A stretch of 64,000 nucleotides of DNA, taken from the NCBI GenBank assembly GCA_009760855.2, contig WPIO01000002.1, forward strand, positions 186,001-250,000. The letters run 5' to 3'. The translations under genes and the position numbers were made by a program. Below the pieces are notes generated by a model, which worked only from the letters and a program-made list of their open reading frames with translations, was not told the origin of the DNA and did no database searches. Source of the stretch: Cristatella mucedo (taxonomy: Eukaryota; Bryozoa; Phylactolaemata; Cristatellidae). This document shows positions 48,801 through 61,882 of the stretch, piece after piece. Within the stretch, counting starts at the first letter, position 1; the number at the start of each line of letters is the position of its first letter.

Positions 48801-50792
48801 TAAAGATGACAGAACAAAACTGAAAAATCATGTGCCAAATCGTCATCTATCACAAGATGGGTCTTCGTAACACAAAAGGGTACATTCAGGGTAGGAGCAT
48901 GAACTTGCTACCATACTTCGGAAGGCCACGTGCGATGTTAACGAGATGACCACTTGCTGATACTGTCTGCGCTGGGTTAATATAAAGCCCAACTTTAAGC
49001 TCTCTCCGGGTCCTTGAAAGAGGTCTCTGGCTGTGTATTGCATGCAGATACAGTTCAAATGAGGCTCCAGACGCAGAGCGAAAAAGTCAGCAAGCATACC
49101 CAAACCTTTACTTACCAATCGGACAAAGAAAAAGCAATCTGATACGCGCATGCTAACATGCTCACTTTTCAGCTGACTGGTGCCTTGTTGCTATAATCGA
49201 TCACAGCAAATGTGTGATCCTCAGAGACGAAAAACTGAAGACTTGGGCACGGTAAAGAGTATCACCTATGCTGCTTACATTTTGATGCTCCGGTATGGGA
49301 GGCAGAAGTGACACGTAGTTTTTATCATTTTTTCGGCTTGACATCAGGACTCTTCAAATGTGATTACAGATGGGAATGCGTATACCTACATATAAATCAT
49401 AAAAGTGCTGGCTTGCCCTGTGCTAGAGCTCATGGGGGAACAAAGTTGAAAAATGGAAAAATGCCCAAAGCAAACTGCGAGGGCAACAAAGCAATTCTTA
49501 GCCAACTCTCGCCTTTTCCGACTCTTGCTAGACTTTGCCCACTCTTTGTCCTTAGTTGGCCATGCCCGTCTCCTGATTTCAACTGGTTTCAGCATCTAAG
49601 GGACAGACTGGAGCTCCAAATATTTGGAGCCGAGAAAAGCATCCAATTGTCTCCCGAAGAAAGTTTTGGTCGCTAAAGCACTGCTGCATTCCTTAATTGA
49701 ACAGGATCGAACTAAGGGTACCCTCTGCGTAGCCACCGGCTACGTCTGTGCATAAATGCATCATGATTTGTTGTCAATGATTTGTTCACTGTGCAAAACA
49801 GAGAAACATGCACGCCAGTGAGGTGATTGAGCACATTATCATTGCTCAACAAAAGCAGCGCAAAGGAGCAAATACTAGCCAGATTTGGCAAGTCTTTGGC
49901 AAGCACGGCTGGGCTTTATGATTCCGTTTCTTTATAATAATTATTACCGTTATCTTTATCAGAATTCGTAGACTCCACGAGGTTTACAAAATACTTAACT
50001 TGTATAGCGCCCTAAGTGAACTTGATCACTTGATCAAGGCGTTTTACTTATGCCGCAGGGCTGGAGCCCCTCGAACCCCTGGGTTAGGCCAGAGCGACCG
50101 ATTCTGTAAACAGAGAAATGGCTTGTCCGTGACGCCGGAATTGATTAGAAAAAGTAAACTTTAAAATATGAGGTCTCGCTATCACCTTTACTGAGCTCAG
50201 TAATTTGCACTGCTATGAAAACTCAAGAGGGTAACTAAGCCCCGCAGTCCAACCAACACATATTTATGTTGGGAAAACCAAATGAGTTTTTCTGAGCATG
50301 CGCCAATTCATCCAGTCACGGCTGTATTCTCCTCAGACTGGCGTCCACTGCCCAGAAACCTTGGCCGTACGTACCGGCAGTTGGTCACAGCCTGCACTTC
50401 GACTAAAGCTCATCAAGTCACGATGCTGTGCGGCAGCTAGTTCCAAACAGGGCCCGATTAGTAAATAGGTAGCCCGAATACGAAGACCACACAGTTGAAA
50501 AGCGTGCTCAACGGGACCGAATACGGGTCAAGACTTGTCTGATTGGCCAGCCGCAGAGCAAACCAAGTAACAGACACCGCTCTGGCAAGCGTAGGTGAAG
50601 GAAGCAGGTGAAGTAGTACCGACAGACCGACAGACCAAAAGTCGCGACTTGGTCTGTACCAAAGACATAAATTACATGCAGTATCATAGACCAAACGCAA
50701 CAGTTCTCACCATCCGCAGCCACAGCTGAGCTTGTTAGCATGAACGCTACGTAAGCCAGTCCGAAAAAGAGAGGCTGACCAGGACGAGCCAT
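45766..50792 (-). CDS. PTTG1IP: PTTG1IP orthologue, five exons found, last exon unresolved
   Basis: Pituitary tumour-transforming gene 1 interacting protein, a small type I membrane glycoprotein that in mammals binds securin (PTTG1) and helps its nuclear entry. Exons on the minus strand: 50792-50711, 48337-48170, 46472-46358, 46164-46099, 45812-45766; phases 1, 1, 2, 2, 1 agree throughout. About 159 residues are covered: signal peptide (1-26), eight-cysteine PSI-like domain (29-81), one transmembrane segment (about 86-108) followed by a Cys-rich and Arg-rich border (CCIVCCRRAKARR), then a charged cytoplasmic helix ending VIRQKYG (human EIRKKYG). After that, human has about ten more residues; here the donor TATG/gtaagc at 45765 points to a final short exon between 44.8 and 45.7 kb that I could not fix. 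Upstream of MRPS30 in the same direction only by position; no operon is implied. Confidence 0.9.
46099..46164 (-). CDS. PTTG1IP: PTTG1IP exon 4
   Basis: Acceptor cctttcag, donor AAAG/gtgagg; phase 2/2. Encodes the charged cytoplasmic helix EDEQHERREAERKEQYAER, parallel to REREERRIRQEERRAEMK in human. Confidence 0.9.
46358..46472 (-). CDS. PTTG1IP: PTTG1IP exon 3, transmembrane segment
   Basis: Acceptor ctgtttgcag, donor CTCA/gtaagt. Hydrophobic span LALIISMAVLALLLLIAITV, then the juxtamembrane CCIVCCRRAKARRLA. Human has a similar CCCCCC-RRKR border, thought to be palmitoylated or structural. Confidence 0.92.
47518..47628 (-). mobile_element. SINE-C copy (tentative)
   Basis: Reverse strand: TTAGTCAATTGGTAGAACAC as A-box region, TGTTGCTCGAAATAAC as weak B box, then TACGGCAGACGGCCCTCTG shared with 44815. 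In PTTG1IP intron 2. Confidence 0.5.
48170..48337 (-). CDS. PTTG1IP: PTTG1IP exon 2, PSI-like cysteine domain
   Basis: Acceptor ccgttttag, donor GCAG/gtactg. Cysteine spacing is C-x5-C-x2-C-x7-C-x2-C-x5-C-x14-C-x11-C, with KCVWCDGSSKC and SDARWAFC. Human PTTG1IP has TCEECL, CLWCNTNKAC and SARWGVC at the same places. Extracellular or luminal side. Confidence 0.92.
48338..50710. other. PTTG1IP intron 1
   Basis: Apart from the SINE-A-type copy at 49983-50095, I see only unique sequence. Confidence 0.55.
49983..50095 (-). mobile_element. SINE-A-type copy, degenerate
   Basis: Reverse strand: CAGGGGTTCGAGGGGC as B box, then GGCATAAGTAAAACGCC and AGGGCGCTATACAAG. In PTTG1IP intron 1. Confidence 0.6.
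50711..50792 (-). CDS. PTTG1IP: PTTG1IP exon 1, signal peptide
   Basis: ATG at 50792; 27 codons and one base, donor GATG/gtgaga. Classic signal peptide: a basic start (MARPGQP), a hydrophobic core (LFFGLAYVAFML) and a small-residue cleavage region (SSAVAAD). An upstream in-frame ATG at 50852 exists, but its extra residues are charged and would bury the signal sequence. Confidence 0.88.
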
Positions 50793-51929
50793 CCTGACTT
50801 CAGATCTCAGCAGCTGGTCGGTGAATAACATCCGGTCAACAGCGCTAGCCAATGACTTCAGTCCAGTTGAGAAACGTGAATGGTTTATGAGTTTCTCATA
50901 AGTAAAATTTTAATTATTCATTATATTTAAGTAAGGAAACGTATTCTTCATACGATAAAAATGGCGGAAAGTACATGTTTGACTGACCGCAGATGCAGCC
51001 GTCGTTGCTAAGCATCCAGAACAAGCAGCTGGCTGCTTGGGCATTCGCTCACATGGCTGGACAGACCAGTCATGTGCCCATGATCCTGACCGCGCGCGAT
51101 TCGTCACCATCCTTCATTGCGCAATAACCTATTCTTAGTGCGACGCACCGCCAAAATCCGTGCTAAAGCAGACGTCGGTCGCGCAGATCGCGAAGGTAGG
51201 AAACTCCAGAGAGCGACCAACCCAATTGTGTTCGATGTCAAACACATGAGCAAACAAAACCATCTTCTCACAATCACACGGAAATCACGAAACCAGAATG
51301 TTGCAGTCTTTCAGAGAGCTATCATTTCCTCTGACTGTACTGCACTTGGTTTGTTATCGCAATCTATAAGAGCATAAGAGATGCTTGAGTTCTTCCGTTC
51401 AGCAGCACTTGGATTCGAAAAGGAAATTGAAATCCCTATTGTCGCTCAGCCTTAATCCTCACATGTAGTCCTGCATTATGCTACAAACATGCTAATAGCT
51501 CTTTGCCCTCTTATTTTTCGTAAAGTATTCATGGTATTAAGGTTTAATAGTGGTGCTATGATATGCGGCTACGGATGTTTCGTCTGAAACCCATAACCGT
51601 GATGCGTGCGAAAGGACTTCTTATCTAGCTGTGTACACTCAAGGACGGCTCCTCCAAAAGCTCGTACATTGATCACTGGAGTTGTGAAAGTAGACTTTTT
51701 AAAAGCCATTACTTTGCAAATGGAGGCATATTTGATAAGTTGAATATTTTTAGGCTTGTCTTCGGATTTAACAATACAGGGATGCTTCAAATTGTTAGTT
51801 CCGTCAGTATGCAAAACTTGGCTGCCAGAGTTAATTCAATCAAGCCTAAGATTTGACTACTAAGTTCAAACTGCAGTATTCAGAAATATACTTTTGCCGA
51901 AGCCGGCTAACTTTAATCAAGTTTAAACC

Positions 51930-53010
51930 AGGTACTCGACCTACCTTTGCTTTTATCCCTCTTAGCCTTCGAGCACCTCAAATTCTCTAAACTCACTTGC
52001 TGCATGTATTGATGACATCCGCACATGGATGGCAGCGAATTATTTTCTAAAACTAAATGACGATAAAACTAACTTGCTAGTTATCGGCAAACCCAGTGTG
52101 ATTCACAAATTGGAAAGGCTGATGCTCAGAATTGGCTCTGCCAGCATATCTCCTGTTGAATCAGCTCGAAATCTAGGTGTTATATTCCAAAGCGACCTCT
52201 CGTTAGACGACCATATCAGCTCCACAGTCAAATTTGCCTATTTTCAGCTTCATAACATCGCTAAAATTCGGGCTTGTTTAGATAAGGATTCCACGTCCAA
52301 GTTGGTCCAGGCATTCGTGACATCCCGTCTCGACTTCTGCAACTCACTGCTTACTGGCCTACCAGCATGTGCGATCAGGCGATTGCAGCTGGTGCAAAAC
52401 TCTGCAGCTAGACTTGTCTGCCGTGAGCGTCGCAGTTGCCACATTACACCACTTCTCGCCGACCTGCACTGACTACCAGTCAAGCAATGGATTGACTTCA
52501 AGGTTTTGTCGCTCACTTTTAAGGTCACTTCATTCTTTGGCTCCAGCCTATCTCTCGGATCTGCTCCCCCGCCAGGCCAAGCACCGTACCATCCACTTTA
52601 CGGAATCCAATAGTCTACAAGTACCTCGTACAAACCTTAAATCCTTTGGAGACCGTGCATTTAGTTCGTAAGCTCCCAAAGCCTGGAACTCCCTCACGAC
52701 TTGCATCAGAACATCCCCTGACTTGACGACATTTAAAAAGTACTTAAAAACACCTATTTAGGACAGCATTTAGTGGGTCCCTGTGATTCGTCCTTCATGT
52801 GCTTATGCGTGCTGACACTGTGCATGCTACCACTAACCACTTTTGCATGCTGACCCTGTGCATGTCACCCCTAATCCCGTTGTTTATCAAGCATGATTTT
52901 ACTCACGGTTCAATCGCTTTTCCCTTTGCAGCAAATGTAAAGCGCCTAGAAAGAGATTGAGTTCTCTGAGGGCGTTTTATCAAGTGCATTATTGTTATTA
53001 TTATCATGAA
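51930..53010 (+). mobile_element. L2-type LINE, best preserved copy, 5' truncated
   Basis: An open stretch of about 147 codons from 52029 covers the last third of the [81 protein letters not shown] at 52470-52472 replaces the Trp of the usual LHWLPV. The frame then continues shifted to APKAWNSLT-type sequence, a 3' UTR with tandem units, the hairpin AGAGATTGAGTTCTCT and ATT repeats. Between MRPS30 and PTTG1IP. Confidence 0.92.
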
Positions 53011-53104
53011 GGGTAGCTGCGAACCGCCCCCTCCCTGGACAGCTGGGTCATCACCTGGTGTTTCAGTTGTTCTCAGCTAACGTTTAATCCGGGTGCTGCA
53101 GCAA

Positions 53105-53245
53105 TGTCATACGTGCCTCGGTCTTTACAGCTCACGACCCAGGTCTTGGGTTTGACTCCTACAGTAGGCAACCCATTAAGCAGGGTGATAACCACCAAGT
53201 CATTTCTGCCACCAAATAAAAGAGGCTGTAGTATTAGCCGACCTT
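53105..53245 (+). mobile_element. SINE-B copy, diverged
   Basis: GTCTTGGGTTTGACTCCTAC, GGGTGATAACCACCAAG, CATTTCTGCCACCAAATAAA. Just downstream of the L2-type LINE end and of the MRPS30 stop. Confidence 0.65.
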
Positions 53246-53617
53246 CACTTTATTTTACTTGGGTATAGGGTTCTATGAGAAATTGTATCTCACTTTATGA
53301 TGACGTGATCCTGAATTCTTATTTTGAAGTAGTACAGTAAAGTGGGGCTTGAGACAACATAAGAACGAGGTAAATGATCCAGGTTTATCAACCTGCATTG
53401 AGAAGTGATATTACAGATCTCAGCCAACAGCTTTCAAATGAACGCTGTCCATGCAGGGTAACGAGAACCACCGACATAGACACGATGTCTTATCTGCATA
53501 TCGAGCTCAGGCTGACATGTAGAATGATACATGCCATTTGAAAATAGATCAGTACGAGTGCAGGTCACATTCTTATGTGCTGCAACAACCACAGCGGAAA
53601 TTTGCACGAGGGCACGC

Positions 53618-54111
53618 TCAGTTTGCAACATTGACGACAACACGTTTGCCAGTGATAGGGTCGAGTAGCGTCTTCTTGCTGCCATGTGGCCTGCCATCAC
53701 TTCTTCTGCCTTTCCTGTATTTTATTGCCGTGGGAATATTGGCGGATCCTTCGAGCAAAACCGGCATATCAGTCCAACGCTCATACCGAGGCCGGTATGG
53801 GAATAGTTCACCAGAAGGAAGAGACTGATGGCGTACGTGTGAGGTCTTTCGCTCCCTAAGCAAGAAAGTGACCAACAGAGATAGGACGTCTCTGTTAAAT
53901 CCTAGCACCTTGCCATCGGATGTGACGTCATCGTAAAGCTTCAAAGGAGTCGCACCACTAGTCCAGCACAGGTTCCTCAATTGATTGGCATTGTCGTCGA
54001 CAAACAAACGTAGGGTATTCAGTTGGTAAACCGAAAACACAAACTCCCTCCCGTCAGTAATAACTGCTTGCATGGTCATCGGATGAGAGACGTCGTCATA
54101 TTGTGTAAAGC
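53618..54111 (-). CDS. MRPS30: MRPS30 exon 5, terminal
   Basis: Acceptor tcgttttag; 163 codons and TGA at 53618-53620. Starts [12 protein letters not shown] (human GFWSEADVTRPF), then [20 protein letters not shown]. The tail after LLRERK is basic ([16 protein letters not shown]) and ends VVVNVAN. A reverse-strand AATAAA-type signal lies near 53247. Confidence 0.95.
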
Positions 54112-57100
54112 CTAAAACGATTCACCAAACACAATGAGGACATCTTAGACATATACCTATATACATATATCATCATAGACATCTTAGCAAGCGCTGGTCA
54201 AGATGCTGCATTTGGGCAAAGGAAGAGCATCGGCCTGGCTTAAAAGCCTCGCAGCGCCTGAGATTTATGAAGCTCATCCATAGCCCGATGAGCTCTTGAT
54301 GCACTCACATGATCAGTGTGTGGGGCATTGTCTGTCAAGTGTCTTTCGTGGACCAAGACTCAAGTTAGAACTCATGACAACCTTGTGATAGTAGCAAGCA
54401 CACACATCACATACCTTTGCTCTAGTCATCCAAGAGAGTAATTGCTTTCTAATTGCATGCCACAGACGTATTAATAGACTCAAACTTGTAAAACCACAAG
54501 AACAAACGGCCACCTAGGCACTTCGAAATATTAGGTCTGGCGCGTTTTTTTGGAAGCATCGGTTGATGCAATTTGCAAATCAGACAACACGGAATACACT
54601 ATTAAAAACCGATAAAAGATACTTTCGTACTGTTCCTGATACCAAATCCTGTTCATGATATCAAATAGTGACATTTGATTGCCCGCTCGGCCCCCGGGCC
54701 ATCGACCAGCAACCATGGCCTAACGAGCTTTCTAATTGCATAAAAGTGTTCAGATAAGACTGCATGCATTTGTCTAAAGCGTTTGCCAACAAGGCAATTT
54801 AGGACATTCAATGACTAGATTGCTAACCTGGAAAACGTTGACCCCCCATCTGATGTAGCTTTATTGGAAAAGGGCTTTAATAGAGGACTACGATGTAACG
54901 CAAGATGCAACTAGCCCCATTCTACCAAGTACCATCAAGACGAGTTTGCTTCTCAAAATCTAACCAGCATTTTAGACCAGCCGAGATGGAGTGGTAATAA
55001 AAAGGTAAAAAGTAAGCTGACACTTGTGTGCATTTTTATCCATGCTCTTTCTGTTGTGCAGCTTGGCTAGTATCTCTATGTGGGCATTCACAATTGTTGT
55101 GATGGATGAGTTACAGCCCCAAGAGAAGCCATAAAATTGATAATAATACAAATAATGCTATTGTATTAACCAAGGAGAAATATTTCTTTTTTTTAGGCAC
55201 TTCAGTGGCTAAAAAGGAAGCACGTCAGCAATTTTTCATAAAATGCAAGTTGCACATCAAGAACGATTCGCTGGACAAAGTAGATGCTACCAGAAACATA
55301 TGGGTTACTAGCTTCGATTTCAATGTCGAGTAATCATGGGATACCATGTCAGTCAGCAGAGAGTCACACACTTTAGGTGCACAGGAACTGGAGACACGGT
55401 CCCCAAATTACTTGTCTGTTTGAGGCACGAACAAACGACCGAATTCACACAGGGCCCGGTGATGCAGTGAGGAGAGCCGAGGACCAGGCAGTTAAAGTAG
55501 GCAACCCATAGCAAGACAATAAACCTGAAAGTGAGTGACAGGCACCTTCAGCTGATGAGATACTCGATAGAAACTCCATGCATGTAAGAGAGGCTAGGTG
55601 CAAAGTGGTAGTTGCAATGTTCACAACAGACAAGCCTGGCTGCCGAGTTGTGCACAACCTAGAAGCACTTCCACTGGTCGCCATTATTCAATGGCCACCA
55701 GCGGAGATTTTCAAGCAGAAGTATTGGGTATGGACATTTACAGGTGTGCACTTAGTTTAAAAAGGAAAAAGTCAGCTGATTCAACAGCCTCATGTTATAT
55801 AGCTGCAGACATCCGCATTTCAGGGTGAGGCAAAACTTATGGCCTAAAGAGTACAAGTATATAAATGTGGGCAAATCATTGGCATAGCTGGGTGGCCGGC
55901 AGAGGCTAGCGTATGCAGTTTGCAAAATAATAAAAGTTCAGTACCAGATAGTGCGATAGACTCCTTGGTACCTGATATGTTCATATTACAGACCATTGAT
56001 AACTGGGGGCTACTGAAGAAGATTTCAGTGTTGACTAGATCTATTTGGGATCCTGGCTTCGAAATATTATGAAGCACAATCATTCACAAAAGAACACTAT
56101 GCCACAGAAGTGGACGACTCCCTTGTCTTTCAACAGCTATACACAGAGTAACAGCCGAGAACCACGATCTCGAGTGACATCAACAGATTAATGTGGCGAC
56201 ATCGACCAACAGCAGCACGTTCCCCCAAGGGAAGTAAATGCCAATTGCTTTCTAATTTGAGCTAGTTACTCTCAGGTAAAGGCAGAGTAAAGTACTTTTA
56301 GACGATAGACGAACCCATGTTTGGTGCTGATGAAGTGACAGATGGCGATGCTGATGCAGGTTTTGGTGCTGGTGTACTGACCCAGTCGCCTGATTTGAAC
56401 TCACAGATCGATTGTAGAGCGAAATCGACAGGCAGAGAGGCGGGGTTCTGCCTAACACCAATAGCCAAATGCCAGAACATGCCGTTGTTTTCAGGATGTC
56501 GAATATTTTCTCATGGTGCCCATATCTTAAGTATGCCGGGATCTTAGAAAGCCCTCTTATTACCCAAACGAATGTACAGCACGGAAGCTGCGGCTATATT
56601 GTGAGGATTGTTTTGATGCTCAACATATGAGAACGTTGTAGCCTGTCAGCAGCACAATATCTGATCCCACAAGTCCCTTCTGCAGCTGATGGCCAACTTC
56701 TCTTGAACTGACAATGCAATCTGCCTATAGCTTGATTCGTTTCATTAACAAGGTGGCAGAGTTATGCCAGAAGGTAGAAGTCTGCTCGCTATCTCAGCAA
56801 GCTGCAGCACCTCAGCAGAGGTTAAATAGCAGAGTTCTCTAGAGAGCTTGCCGAAGAGCTGTAAATAATGCCGGCACACATCCCGCCAGTGGTAGCCGGC
56901 AGGAGCAAGTGAATCATATCAACGAAACAAAGCCGGATTTATTAGGAACCTAATATAGCCGCTAAGGGTCCGCCGAAGGCACTGGCGCTCCACGGCAGTG
57001 GATTGTTGCAAGACAGGCCAGATTCCAAGAAGGGTGCCGCTGCCAGATTGCTAGAACCGCAAACGCAAACGAAGAAAGCCCTCACCTCTCCTCCTACACA

Positions 57101-58918
57101 ATGAGTGTAGGACAGCTGCCGAGAAGGAAGCGAGCCAGCCAGCCAGCCAGCCAGCCAGAGCTTTGTAGGCCCTGCCTCGGCTAGTCACTCTGCGCCGGCC
57201 GGGGAGATGCAGCTGCTCACTGGCAGCACCAGACACAAGGGCGCTCGCTCGCTCGCTCGCTCGGCAGGTGGCAGCTGCATCCTTTGCTAGCGTCGCAGGC
57301 TAACAGCCCCCCTCCCCCCCCTGGAAAGCTGGCAGCGGTCCTGTTGGGCTCACCCCAGGCTGCTAGCCAGCGAGTCGAGCAACAGACGCGCCCAGCCAGC
57401 CAGCTAGCCGCTCGCTCGGCGTTCACACTGTGCAGTGACAGCGAGCTGCTGCGGCTGCCGATGGGTGGCTTCGAGGTGGCCACGAGCCGGATATGCGTCT
57501 CGTGCCGAGTGGCCCAAGCCATGGCTCGTGCACGGCGACACTCCTAGGCATCGGTAAAGAGTAGACAATCTAAGCTGCCTTGGAGCTGGCAAGAGCTCCA
57601 AGATCGGCAGCCAAGCTCCATGATCCAAGAAGGCTCCAAGATCGGCAGCCGGCGACCCGCAGAGCAAAGTGCCGTGCGACCTGGCTCGTGGTGGCCAAGT
57701 GGGTCAGTAACAAGTCACCTGCTATAAGGAACCCTTGACTGGGTTACACGGCTGGACTTGTTGGAGAAGGGCGCCTCGATCGTTACATAGCCTTCGAGTA
57801 CCGGTGGCCAACTCATGCTGGAACCACGGCACCGATGGTGGCACTTGGGTGCTGCAGCATTGATGCAAGCAGAAAATAGAGCCGCAGCTCTTAGCCGAGG
57901 CTCTATTTCATTTCTTAAGCTAAAGGCGAGAAGCGTGACAAGAGGCATGCAAATGGCACGCACCCAAACGGTTGGCCGCGCATTCGAAGCGTTCACAGCT
58001 CAGCCCCCCTTCGACATTATGTGCGAAACCTTTCCACCGTTGCCGCTGCGTGCTGCACTTTGTATCAGTTGGTGCTGGCCTGACCTTGCTTTAGGATGAT
58101 AGCACGAATTGGTCACTTGTTTACGTGCACTGTTACAGTATGCACTGTCACAGTCGACACCTATGTATAATAATAATAATAATGCCCTTGATAAAGCGCT
58201 CTCGGAGAACTTAATCTCTTTCTAGGCGCTTAACATTTGCTGCAAAGGGAAGCGCGATTGAATGGTGAGTAATATCATGCTTGATAAACATGAATATGTA
58301 TGAGCATCAAATTGCAGTTACTCAGTAGTTCCTTTTCTTCCGGTTTAGTCCTGCTCGAATCTCGATTCAAGGTGTGACTGCCATCACTGTGCGCGTCACT
58401 GCTATTTTTGCTAGGAATATGCATGCACTAGCAGCGAGGAAGTGGCTTCGAAGCACTTCCTTGCTGCCTGCATTTCTTGTGATCAAGCACTATCACCAGT
58501 TTTGGCACCCAGAACTTTAAATTGCCTGCCGGTAAACAGTTGCATGACCTCAGGCTCTACTAGACACGTCTAGGGCACCTCAGGCTCCACTTGAACGCCT
58601 GAGCTAGCAGCAGTGTCCTTATGCTTGCAGCAATAGCTGTCAACCTGTCCCACCAGTGGCAGCTGGCACTGTCCTTGCACTTCCACCTTGTTCTGCCAGC
58701 CCAATGAACCTTGGTACCGGTCACCAGCTGCCAAGCCACAGTCATGCCAGTCCGTGTGCCACGGCGCTTTGCAGCCGAAGAGTGGCTAGCCGAGGCACTT
58801 GGCTGATCATACCTGTGAGGCAAAACTCACCAGACTGCCGTGGGGCATCCTCTCTGTCTCGCTGTCAGTCTGTCTTCTGCCTGTCTATCCCTCTCTCCCT
58901 GTCTGTCTGTCTGTCTGC

Positions 58919-59014
<96 letters not shown>

Positions 59015-59816
59015 TTCTCTCCATCTCACGAGGTCTCCCAACTTATTATTTGAGGGGTGGGGGGGTTCTCTAATAATTGTGAGGTCTCTGCCCGAAGATG
59101 CTGGTACTCCTGCCAGGTACTCTGCTCACTGCCTCAGACCCACGACACCTCGACGACCTCTGTGCCGACCTTTGCATGCACATCGGCTGGTCGTGGTGCT
59201 GGGAGCACTTCCGCTGCCACTTTTACATTGCATGCTGCACGCCAGCTTAGCTCTCTGAATGACAGGAACACGTAACTGATCAGACGCCAACCTTAAGGAG
59301 AGCAAATTAATTGGAAGCACGAAAAGCTAAGACGACAGTGCAGCACAGGCACACATGCACACGACCCACCGTCGTAATAGGCTTCACCGGCTAGTATCCC
59401 AAAGGGAAAAACGACTCCGGCACCAACCAAAGCTTCATGGTACAATGCATCGACGGCATTCTTTCTCAACAATGCCAGCGGACGAGCGTCGAGTACTGCA
59501 GTCGTAGAATACTGACAAGGATCCCCATACAGAAAGCCTACAAAAGCATAAACAGCTAGGCGTTCGGGCTAGTGTAAAAGTGCATGTAAGGGGTAGTGTG
59601 TGGGTCACTGTCTAGATGCGCGCCCCAGTGTCTAGATGCCTGCCCCAGTGTGGCCGGGTGAGTGAGTTAGCATCTAGATAAATGAGTCAGTCTCTAGGTG
59701 CATGCATGCGATTTGTTTATGTGGGTGTGAGTACACATCTCTTCTTAATGAGAATAGGTGCACTTGTGATGGTGTTGTATACGTGAAAGGGTTTGTGTGC
59801 GCAAGCTCAGGTGTAT

Positions 59817-59865
<49 letters not shown>

Positions 59866-61840
59866 AGTGTATATGTGTATACATGTGAGGATGTGTGTAC
59901 GTGTGAGGGTAAGTGTGCGCAGGTGCGCTGTATGTGCAAGTGAACGTGTTGTGTGTGCAGGAAAGAATGAGTGTGCACGTAGCCGAACACATGAAGGTGT
60001 GAGTGTGAAGATATGTGCCCACGCGTGGGTGAGTGCGAGAGTGCACCCGTAAGCAGGTACATATATGAGCATAGTGTGGGAGCTGCGATCACACCACAGG
60101 CAACAACACACAGCCGGAGCACTGCATGGACTAGTCAAACGGTAAAGCAATAGGGCCGAAAAGCAATCAATGCAATAGCAAATGTACATCTTACCATGAT
60201 GCACCCGGAGAGAAAACAACTAGGACACCAATAGCCATTAAGTCTGTTCTGCTTTACGTTTGTTCTCTAGATAGCTGGCACTATTTGCATCTATGCTACT
60301 TGAAGACGTCTATTTATTTCATAGCACAGGACGACAACAAGACAAAACTCCTCTTCAGAAACCTGGGGCAGCACTTACAATTCAAGGTAACCGAACTAAC
60401 AGTCATTTAGCCCTGCTGCCAAGAGACCGTCGGTTAGCATTCGAAAATGTAGGCAAATATCTTAGACAAAAAATAGAAGACATTCAATAGCGATGCCAAA
60501 ACTAGAAAGCAGACTCGTGTGCCCTACAAAACCCAGCTAGTCACGGCACCGCCATTTTAACATGGACCTGCGAATGTCAGTTCAAGCTGACGTTCGTGCC
60601 AAAGCTCCATGGGTCCTACACGTGGCTTGGGCCTACGTTCAGCTCCCCAAGCCAGCAGCATGTAGCCCACAGATCCACATTAGTGCTATGCTCACATCAA
60701 TTCTGCCCGATTCTTATTGCTTGCTTCTCTTGACTAGAAAGCAACGAAACAAAAAATAAAAAAGGGCAAGCTTTGGGCTTTTCCACTGATCATGATGGCT
60801 AAGGATTTTACCGATCTCAGCTCCTCTTATCACACAGTAGGCTGACAACTTCAGATCACTTTCTGAGTACCAGCTCAGGGTATCATTTGAAGTTCAAGAA
60901 CCGTCGGTGGCAGACACCCATGTTTCCTGGGCTGCAGTAGTACTCCTCACCTACCAAGCATCTGATATCAAACCACAAACTGCATGCTGATCAATGGCAG
61001 TTGCTCCTCCTTGCAGCCTAAGGAACAATCAGTGTGCACTGTGCCTGGACACAGCCTGTCGCCTGCACTCTCATTTAATGCCATTGCAACACCTTCAAGC
61101 TTCAACCAGGAATGGTAAGAGAACTTTTGGTGCTACCCCTTCACTATGTCTAATCATAATGGAATCGTAGACAACGCTGACATTAAAAATCCTATGACAT
61201 TTTAGCAAGTGTTCTTCATGGGAAATTCATGCCGTGCTGTCACCAGCTGTAACTAGGCCCAAATTTTTGCAATGCTATATAGGTGAAAGTAGGTAGACTT
61301 GACTGTATAGGAGACGTGGTCATCTTGTGAAAAGTCATCTGGATTTTGAGCAGATGCTACAGATATGTGAGAGATATTCGGGCAAAGCCCATTTTGAAGG
61401 ACGTGTTGTTTTCTAAACACTAGGTTTGCCCGTAAATAGTAAGTTTTTTTAATTGCTATTCAAGTTGAAAAAGTGTTGCCTTTTAAGTACGAACGCAGCA
61501 AAACACTCAGCAAGAGGGTTGGGAGGGTTTGACATGCTGGAAGGCATGGGGGGTCAAAGCACGGGTAAAGCTGTGTCATTTGCATGAAAATGAAAGCCTA
61601 GATTGTTCTTGGCGATTAAATCGGCAAGAGTGAGAATATAAATTGTGAAAAGAACTGAACCACAGCTCATGTGTATCCCTCTGTACTTCTAACATCTACA
61701 GTGTATCTTGTACATGTACTTGTATCATCTACAGTGGCACTTGTATCATCACAGTGGCCTTTGTATACCGGTCGACAGTCAGTACCATTCTTGTGTATGC
61801 TTCTAAAGATTTTGATTAGTAGACCCAGCTAGTTTAATGT

Positions 61841-61882
<42 letters not shown>

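Larger units (their letters stand above)
54112..59369. other. MRPS30 intron 4, 5.3 kb
   Basis: Carries L2 fragments, tetranucleotide runs, CT repeats and a GC-rich island at about 57000-57700. No exon fits between exons 4 and 5, whose phases already join. Confidence 0.6.

Noticed and set aside
53538-53828. 96-codon plus-strand open frame
   Set aside because: Antisense to the last MRPS30 exon.
55106-55333. Plus-strand open frame after a T-rich acceptor-like tract ([18 protein letters not shown])
   Set aside because: No partner exons, no family match, and it lies inside an MRPS30 intron on the opposite strand.
58656-59258. 200-codon plus-strand open frame
   Set aside because: Largely a CT/CTGT microsatellite and antisense to an MRPS30 intron.
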